The notes under the pieces were generated by a model, which had not been told where the DNA came from, made no database searches, and saw only the letters and a program-made list of their open reading frames with translations. From Phoma sp. XZ068 (Eukaryota; Ascomycota; Dothideomycetes; Pleosporales; Didymellaceae): a stretch of 64,000 nucleotides of DNA. Below, one piece after another: positions 56,905 through 64,000 of the stretch; position 1 is the stretch's first letter, and every line of letters starts with the position of its first letter. Location: the NCBI GenBank assembly GCA_004835665.1, contig RBKR01000004.1:930001-994000 (forward strand), written 5' to 3'. The position numbers were made by a program, and so were the translations under genes.

Positions 56905-58031
56905 TTGGGAATGAAGGTTTGGAGGGCTGGAAGACAGGTGCAGAACAAGAGTTTAAGCCTCAGGCTTTATCTCAAGCTACGGTGATCTCTTCGGCACCGC
57001 TTAATTACACGGACTTGTGAAAATTTTGTAGACCAACTTGAACAGGATAGCCATCTGTGTCATTACAGGGCCAATCTAAGAGTGCCACCGACGAAGCAGC
57101 GGGGGAGGCTCTCCCCGGACCACGGAAGTGGAGCGCGGAAGATTGCGCTATCTCATACGGCAGAACTTGCCGGAAATGGCATCTGCTCGCGTGAGTACCT
57201 GCAGTCGACCATGCAAGGGAAACAATTGACTCTGCCTCTACTTACCACAGGGCATCCTCCTGCAAGAAAGGCGATCAAGCACCGGAGGATTTACATCGTT
57301 CAGGTAGTCGATTATTGCGAGCAACTGCTCTCTACGTCATACTAGTTCCGCGCGCAATGAGCGCACTCGCCTACAACATGAACGGCTGCTATCTGAGAAT
57401 AACACGAAACAACATCAAGAATGGTAAGACGCCGTAGATGCTCTATGTTTTGTTGAACCCTTTTGCGGTATAATACCCGAAGTGTCGATGAAGAAGCATT
57501 CTGGTGAGGGCGGAAGGCCGGTCAGATGCACCCCAGAAACCATGTTGCCACCCCCGGCGTACGTCAACGACTTCCGGCCGTAAGAACCTTATAGCAACGG
57601 TAACATTTCGACGGCCGCACAACCAGCTTGATCACATTGAACCGATATACACACGATCTCATCATATCCCGCGCTGTAGTTGGAATCTTACGTCCATTCA
57701 ACGATTTCAAGCTGTTGTACACCGAACTATAAGGATGTAAGCACCCCACATGCAGTGTCTCCAGCTTTCAATCTCAGAAGCCTCAAGTTTACTGGGTCTA
57801 TCACCAAAACATCTCACTTTACTCATTATGTGTTGCAGACGTAAACAACAGCCACACCCACTCCAGTCCGGGCTTCCGGTTCAGACCCAGCGATTCTCCA
57901 AGTGTGCCAGTCGACAACAACGCTGTGAGCGCAGAGTTCTTGCCGTGGATAATTTGCCAGTTCAAGAGACAGATCTTGAGTTCCGACGAACTGTCCCGCA
58001 CCTTTATTGGACTGAGTACCAGCCTGAGACA
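56905..58031. other. Intergenic region
   Basis: 1.1 kb without a recognised gene; it is the shared upstream region of the HAD phosphatase (minus) and the poly-Glu protein (plus). Upstream exons of the latter could lie in its distal part. Confidence 0.4.
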
Positions 58032-58492
58032 ATGGCCGGTATTCTTGTTATGGGTGTGGCCCTTGGATTGCAAGAGGGTGGAAAGAAGATCAAAGAGAAG
58101 AGAGATGAGAGGAAGGCGAAGAAAGCTGCTCTGGTAATTTCTGCTACTATTCCCTCTATTATCGGTATTGATTCCATCGACAGGCAGCCCAAGAACATGC
58201 GCCTGCAGAGTCGTCTTCCTCTGGCGCTGTTCGTGACCACTCTACGCGTAAGGCGTCTAAGCTGGAGAGGAAGAGCGAGGAAGCACGAAGAGAGCAACAA
58301 CGTCGCAGCTTCAGTTCTGATAGAGCCTCTGAAGAAGAAGAGGGAGAAGAAGAAGAAGAAGAAGAAGAAGAAGAAGAAGAAGAAGAAGAAGAAGAAGAAG
58401 AAGAAGAAGAAGAAGAAGCGCCACCAAGCTATGATGAAGTCGCAAGGCCTACGTATGAAGAGGCTATGCGCGAGACCCAAAGCAGGGTATGA
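58032..58492 (+). CDS. Poly-glutamate PPxY-motif protein
   Basis: Predicted 136-aa protein from exons 58032-58133 and 58184-58492, joined in phase 0 across a 50-bp intron (GTAATT to ACAG). It starts MAGILVMGVALGLQEGGKKI, a short hydrophobic segment followed by a charged helix, continues AAQEHAPAESSSSGAV and a basic RKASKLERKSEEARREQQRR helix, then a run of glutamates encoded by GAA repeats, and ends APPSYDEVARPTYEEAMRE, with a PPSY motif able to bind WW domains such as those of Rsp5-type ubiquitin ligases. A different frame through the repeat would give poly-lysine, but only the glutamate frame gives sensible flanks after splicing. Not recognised as a named family. A further 3' exon is possible at the GTATGA donor-like end. 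Confidence 0.6.
58346..58417 (+). repeat. Trinucleotide microsatellite (GAA)24
   Basis: Twenty-four uninterrupted GAA units, preceded by a few imperfect units from 58331. In the preferred gene model they encode glutamate. The tract is likely to vary in length between strains. Confidence 0.95.
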
Positions 58493-59230
58493 TGTGATAT
58501 TGGACTGCTGAACGGACTTCCGTTCGTAATGTGTGGTATGTTGATACTTTGTTTTTGTCAATAGTCATGCACACACGTAATTGTCACGGCCGCATTTGGC
58601 GTTCAACTACTGCAGTTCATCACAGGACATCATTACCTTCCTATCACATTTCGAACGCAATTTACTCCATTATCTTTCAACACCGTACCCGCCTCATCTT
58701 GAGGCTGTGCGTGATGATCAGGAGGCCTTGAAATTAGAACCTGCGATCCTTTCCCTAAAGATTCGGAGCAGGCAGTCGAGGTCCTCGTCACACCCAGGCC
58801 AGAAGACATCATAGTTTACACAGACTTTAAGTACCATGCAAACGGATCGCCACGCACGTCGAACACATGTTGTGTGACCTTCTAGTATCTTTGCAAAGGT
58901 GCCGGAGCCGAGAAATGCTGCAGAAGTTCCATCCGCATTGGGATGTCTCATGCATTCCTTCCCGATTCGGAACCTTCACTTTGTTCTTACCTTCACCTCA
59001 GTGTGCAGCAGCTCATGATGCGCACGAGGACACCTTTCCAAGCTGCCGCTCGCGGCTCCAGTCACCGTGCGCTCTTGCTGCAAGCCACGATATATCTTCT
59101 CTCACTCCCCACATTTTTCATTCCTTCTTCGTTCCACCACATACAACTCCACTGCAACTCTCCGCACTCAGCAACCACGTTATTCACCCCTTGCTTAGAC
59201 CTCATAGCTTAGCTAAAACAAGCTTTCAAC
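58493..59230. other. Intergenic region / sugar transporter promoter
   Basis: 738 bp with no recognised gene; pyrimidine-rich in the last 150 bp before the start at 59231. Confidence 0.45.
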
Positions 59231-60996
59231 ATGCCCACCTGGGCTCCTTCCGCCAATCGCGGCAGCGCGCTCGACCGCATTGAGGCGCCTGTCACTCTAC
59301 GTGGCTACCTGCTTTGCGTGTTTGCCGCCTTTGGAGGGTAATTAACAAACACAATTGACCGTAAAGCAAGTACTGACTCGGGCAGTATACTCTTCGGCTA
59401 TGATTCTGGTTACATTAGCGGTGTGCTGGCTATGAACGCCTTCAAACAACAGTTCGGCAGTGAGTAGAGATTGCGCACCTGATGATACAACGCTGACACA
59501 TTACAGGCGCATCCACCGCTGCAGACGCATACAATGGCCGCCTTTACCAGACCTGGGAGAAGTCTCTCATCGTTTCTATCTTGTCCGCCGGTACCTTCTT
59601 CGGTGCGCTCATGGCTGGTTCTCTTGCTGACTGGCTTGGTCGCCGTGCCACCATCATCTCTGGCTGTGGTGTCTTCTCCGTCGGTGTAGTTCTCCAGGTC
59701 GCCTCCTCCACAGTTCCTGTTCTAGTCGCTGGTCGCTTGATTGCAGGCATCGGTGTGGGCTTTGTAAGCGCAGTCATTATCCTCTACATGAGTGAGGTAG
59801 CGCCCAAGTCTGTCCGAGGTGCCATTGTATCTGGTTACCAATTCTGCATCACCATCGGCCTGCTCCTTGCCGCCGTGGTGGACAACTCTACCATGAATCG
59901 CATGGACTCTGGATCCTACCGCATCGCCATGGCTATTCAGTGGGCTTGGGCGCTTATCCTTGGTACCGGACTCTTCTTCCTGCCTGAGAGCCCACGTTGG
60001 TATGTCAAGCGCGGTCGTCTCGAAGATGCGGCCAAGTCATTGAGTATCCTGCGCGGTCAGCCTGCCGACTCGGAATACGTCAAGGACGAGCTGGCCGAGC
60101 TTGAGGCCAACTTTCAGCTTGAGTCAAAGAACATGCAGACCGGCTGGCTCAGCTGCTTCAGCGGCGGATGGCGCTCGCCCAACAGCAACCTCCGTCGCGT
60201 CATGCTCGGTATGGCGCTTCAGATGATGCAGCAGTGGACAGGTGTAAACTTTGGTAAGTGGAGAGAGTGTCGTACTTGAAAACCGTGGCTAACCTTGATA
60301 GTCTTCTACTATGGCACAACCTTCTTCAAGACTGTTGGGCTCAAGAACGCTTTCGTCATCTCCATGATCACCACAGCTGTCAATGTCGGCTCCACTCCAA
60401 TCTCGTTCTGGACTGTCGAAAAGTTCGGTCGCCGTATGCTTCTCATCTACGGTGCTGTGGGTATGCTCATTTGCGAATTCGTCATCGCCATTGTGGGCAC
60501 CGTCGACGAGGGTAGCAAGGCCGCCTCGATGTGCCTCATCGTCTTTACCTGTTTCTACATCTTCTTCTTCGCCTCCACTTGGGGCCCTGCCGCTTGGGTT
60601 GTCATTGGCGAGATCTTCCCCTTGCCTATCCGCGCGAAGGGCGTGGCTCTGTCGACGGCGAGCAACTGGCTGTGGAACTTTGTCATTGGCTTCATCACAC
60701 CATACATGATCGATGAGCAGTACGGCAACCTCAAGACCAAGGTCTTCTTTGTCTGGGGCGCTACGTGCACTGCGTGTGTGGTCTTCGCCTACTTCCTTGT
60801 CCCCGAGACAAAGGGTCTATCACTGGAGCAGGTCGACAACATGCTCAAAGAGACTACGCCCCGTCACTCCAGCAAGTGGGTACCGCACTCGACTTTTGCT
60901 GGCCACGGCGAGACTTCCTCTTTGGAGTCTACTGACAAGGCTGGTGTTCGCGCGCGCCATGAGGAAGACATTGCTCAACCTGGCAGCAAGGTCTAA
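59231..60996 (+). CDS. MFS sugar transporter (high-affinity glucose type)
   Basis: 540-aa, 12-helix sugar porter of the plasma membrane, importing hexose with or without protons. Exons 59231-59337, 59386-59459, 59507-60253 and 60302-60996; introns of 47-48 bp. The first splice restores AAFGGILFGYDSGYISGVLAM, the family hallmark of helix 1. Other signatures: DWLGRRATI (motif A), PESPRWYVKRGR (PESPR loop), QQWTGVNFVFYYGTTFF across the third splice (QQxxGxNxxxYY), GEIFPLPIRAKGVALSTASNWLWNF and PETKGLSLEQVDNM. The relation is closest to fungal Hgt1/Rgt2-like glucose transporters. The C-terminal tail is short, without a long sensor-type extension, so transport rather than sensing is favoured. Confidence 0.93.
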
Positions 60997-61498
60997 ATCG
61001 TCGGTCAACCTCCTTCACGGTATCATGAATGTACGAACACGGTTTTCTTCTACGGCAACTATTCAGTTGCAGTGATGATGGGTCTTCAAGGGTGTTGGGC
61101 GTTTGCGTCATTCGGCAGACTTGTGTGGTGGCTTTCTTTACGATGTCCCTATGCTTCTCTGCGCTTGCTCGTGGGCTCACTATTTATTGGTGGTAGCATA
61201 CATGTCGGGATGTAGGGTTTGGGGGACATTTGCAGGCATAGCTAGCAGAGCATAGTATCAAGGGCAGTGTTTTAATTTCTAATTTGTTTATTAATGTCGT
61301 CCAAACCTGTGCTATACACGGATGCTTGCTTGCTCGACTTGGACGATGTGATCAGTCTGGTACTTTACAAGTCTTGTTCACGGTAGGGCGGACTGCACTT
61401 CTTAAAATATTTGTTTTATCATTGAAGTAGAACCAGCGAAGATGTCCGGGTATCCAGCTGCAGCAAAACCCAGGCAGCCACATAACCTCAGACACGCA
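60997..61498. other. Convergent intergenic region
   Basis: 502 bp of 3' flanks from the sugar transporter and the second P450. Nothing else recognised. Confidence 0.5.
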
Positions 61499-63387
61499 TC
61501 AATGATCCACACTCTCTACAAACACGCGCACACCCTTGCAATCCAGCTTGGTGACAGGGATGAAGAAGTCATGCCCCAGCTGCACATCCTCGACACTCGG
61601 CTCGTGCAGCTCAAATTTGTACCGCCGGAACATCATGCCCAGAATCAGATACAGCTCAGACCACGCGAGATTGATGCCTAGACAGCTCCTTGTCCCGCGG
61701 CCAAAGCAGACGAGGTAGCGCTCTAGCGGGGCGCCATCCGGGGCGGTGGGCGAGTCGAGCCAGCGCTCGGGGATGTACTCGTTGCTGTTGGGGAAGATGG
61801 CTTCGTCATGTGAGACTTCGGGGATGGTCATGCTGACGTTTGTGTTTGGTGGGATGGTCCAGTTTTTGTACTGCAAGGGGGTGGTTCGGCGGGTGCGCGG
61901 GTTGCGGGCGCTGAGGCCGTAGCTGAGGCGCACGGCTTCCATGATGCAGGCTTTTAGGTAGGGCATTTGCTCCAGCGGGTACAGCTCGAGGGTGCTGCGG
62001 TTGGGGAATGCGGCGACGAGGTCGGCGTGTAGGCGCTTGTAGATTCGTGGCGTGTTGATGATGTGGAAGGAGGCGATGCAGAGGGCGAAGGCGGTGGTTT
62101 CTACGCCGCCGCCTACGACGATTTGGGCCTCTTCCGCGAGACGCTTCTGGGTCTTGTCCTCGTCGGGTAGTTTTGACTGTAGGATCTCCTGGAAGATGGT
62201 CTTCTTCGCGTCGTTGGTCTTGAGGGGCTCACCGGACATGGTGCGCCCGATGTTGGACCACTGGTCGCGCTTGAACTTGAGGATGTTCTTTGCAGCTGGT
62301 TGTAGCCATTCTGTCACGGCGTCTGGGATGGAGTTCATCATCTGGGTTGTTAGATAACGTCGAGGTAGTAATGGTTGGACGTACCGGGATCATGAGAGGG
62401 AACTGTGTAGCGATGTGGCCAGCGCCGCCAATCTTCTGAAATGCATCATGAAAAGACTCGAACTCGGGGTGTTTGAGCTGGCCGTAGTTGAATCCGAAGA
62501 AGTAGTCCATGATGATGTCGCCGGTCAGTGCAGGGAAGGCATGGGTGAGGTTCATGGGCTCTTTTCGAGCCTCAAACTCCTGCATGCGGATGGAGAAGGT
62601 GTCGATGTGGCGGTAGATGATGTGGATGAAGTCGAGGATTGAGCGGCGAGAGAACCTGATGAGATGAGTGTGATGAACATGATGAACATGAATATAATGG
62701 ATAAGAAAATAAAAACATCACAAATAAAAAATAAACTTACATAGGACTCAGGGCAGCACGACGACGCTTGTGAAAAGCGGCATTAACAGTAGTCAAGACA
62801 CCGCCCTCTGTACCAAAGCGGACATCCCAGCCTTCCTTGTCGAGGTGGAGATTCTTTGCATAGAATTCCTCAAAGAAGTGCGAGTCGCGAATGTGCAGTT
62901 CGTGGGGGGTGACGCGGATGATGGGGCCTGGGGGTGTTAATGTCCATGTGCTGGGGTGGATGCTTGGAAGGTTTGAACATATTGAGTGATGAAGAGAACG
63001 AACGTGTAGGAGGGATTCTTGGACGACGATCAACGTATGAAGTGATTAAGATATTTCAACGTATCAAGTGATCAAGATATTTCAACGTATCAAGTGATCA
63101 AGATATTTCAACGTATGAAGTGATAGGATATTCAGTAGAGAGTACTCATACTCACCATACTGGTCATGCAGCTTGGATATCTGGCGCGAGTACTGGCCGT
63201 TCTGGATAATCTCGTAGTAGCCCTCGTACCACGAGGTCACGGCAGCAAGGCGCGGGCCGGGGAACTTGGCCAATGGGTGCAAGAATAGCCTGTAGACGAC
63301 GAGGGCAATGGCATAGGTGAGTATGGAGGCGGCAAGCACGGGCATGGGGCCAGCCGTGGCCATCAGGCGGGCAAGTACCGCGGCCAT
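61499..63387 (-). CDS. Cytochrome P450 (Tri4/benzoate-hydroxylase-like group)
   Basis: 510-aa membrane-anchored P450. Exons 63156-63387, 62741-62927, 62385-62655 and 61499-62341; introns of 228, 85 and 43 bp. N-terminal helix about residues 14-35, then RLFLHPLAKFPGPRLAAVTSWYE, as in fungal CYP58/CYP65-like enzymes. The first splice restores HDQYGPIIRVTPHELHI, and the second SPMFSRRSILDFI. I-helix VVGGGVETTAFAL, ExxR as EAVR, PERW, and heme loop FGRGTRSCLGI with Cys450 are all present, so it should be active. Substrate unknown; such P450s are often found in secondary metabolism but no synthase lies next to it in the window. The first intron is enlarged by a minisatellite. Confidence 0.9.
63031..63126. 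repeat. 26-bp minisatellite in P450 intron 1
   Basis: Three full copies (63031-63056, 63057-63082, 63083-63108) and a partial fourth of a unit starting CAACGTAT and ending AAGATATTT. The middle copies are identical; the outer ones differ by one or two bases. It lies wholly inside the 228-bp intron 62928-63155. Confidence 0.95.
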
Positions 63388-64000
63388 GGTCCGTCGTGTC
63401 GGTGCCAGGTGCAGGTGGTGGCGGGGATGAGGTGGGCACAGAGATGAAACATGTGTTTGCGTAAGACGCGTCGAGCGGCCGGGCCAGCTTTAGCTGGGTG
63501 AAGGGGAGCAGCCAGCACGGCAGCGCTCAGGGCAGCATGGCAAACGGCATGGTAGATGAGGTGCGTTTGGACTAGCAGGCGCATCCGGCGCGGCGGTATA
63601 GCGGCGGTATTTGGGCGCAGGCGCGGGCGATAGCATGACATTTCCGTGGGCTGCTGTTGGGCGGGATGGCGATGCTGTGCAGACGACGGAGCCATGGGCC
63701 GCCGCCAGGCCTGAAGGGTGGTGCAGAGCGCGTCTGTGTGGCCCGGCGTGTGCCCAAAGCAGCGAACGGCGAGGTGGGTGCGGCGGAGCCATGTGGGCGC
63801 GGTGGAGAGCGCCGCGTCGTGGTGGGTGAGGTTGCGGGCGCTAGGGCTCGACAGCCTGCGACTGCCAGAAGGCGAGGACGGGGCACCGCTGCCGGACGGG
63901 GCTCCCGAGGCATAGCGCACTATAAGGGAGCAGTGCCGCGACGACGCGGGAGGGCGTGCGAGTGACCGCGATTCCTGCCGTCTGTCCTTGCGTGCGGTGC
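63388..64000. other. GC-rich flank upstream of P450
   Basis: 613 bp, strongly GC-rich, with open frames on both strands of low-complexity composition and no domain. It is probably the promoter region of the P450 or the edge of a gene beyond the window. Confidence 0.4.

Noticed and set aside
57750..58511. 253-codon frame with a long poly-lysine run
   Set aside because: It reads the (GAA)24 tract in the wrong frame. Splicing a 50-bp intron gives a poly-glutamate protein with a sensible PPSY end.
58004..58561. Minus-strand frame with a long poly-phenylalanine run
   Set aside because: Antisense read-through of the GAA microsatellite.
63363..63920. 185-codon minus-strand frame upstream of the second P450
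   Set aside because: Ala/Arg/Pro-rich low-complexity translation in GC-rich DNA with competing frames on both strands; overlaps the P450 start.

Overview
This window looks like nuclear DNA from a filamentous ascomycete, most likely a dothideomycete of the Pleosporales type (inference). Genes are spaced and on both strands, with short GT-AG introns of about 45-60 bp, many carrying CTAAC-type branch sites. The proteins (Grg1, Whi3-type RRM, Sat4/Hal4 kinase, EMC1, Snd2, CDC27, Rsr1) are typical fungal ones. No rRNA, convincing tRNA, CRISPR array or intact transposon was seen. Exon coordinates were derived by hand from splice signals and reading frame.

Left part (0.3-14.5 kb). After a secreted GH5 mannanase comes the most interesting block: a DHA1-type MFS transporter, a Dit2/CYP56-like P450 and, divergent from the P450, a Dit1/PvcA isocyanide synthase. 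This is the filamentous-fungal version of the yeast DIT1-DIT2-DTR1 set. It is followed at once by a secreted DJ-1/PfpI protein of isonitrile-hydratase type, a Ctr copper transporter and a very short copper-metallothionein gene (36 codons plus stop). An isocyanide maker, a possible isocyanide-modifying enzyme and two copper-homeostasis genes thus lie within about 12 kb, which suggests a copper-linked isocyanide locus.

Middle part (14.5-48.8 kb). A 7.5-kb stretch without a recognisable gene leads to a Whi3-like RNA-binding protein. Then come a mitoribosomal protein (mS45/Bot1), Snd2/TMEM208 divergent from CDC27/APC3, an unknown gene broken by a 15-bp G/C homopolymer, a cysteine-rich single-pass membrane protein, a 4.4-kb gene-poor stretch, a Sat4/Hal4-like kinase, an SDR protein lacking the usual YxxxK, EMC1, and a six-exon Rsr1/Bud1-type small GTPase with a 10-nt microexon.

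Right part (48.8-64 kb). Grg1/CCG-1, a MARVEL-domain protein with an adjoining proline-rich reading frame, a Ure2-like glutathione transferase with two possible starts, a secreted HAD phosphatase resembling phosphorylcholine phosphatase, a poly-glutamate PPxY protein encoded by (GAA)24, a sugar transporter, and a second P450 whose first intron carries a 26-bp minisatellite.
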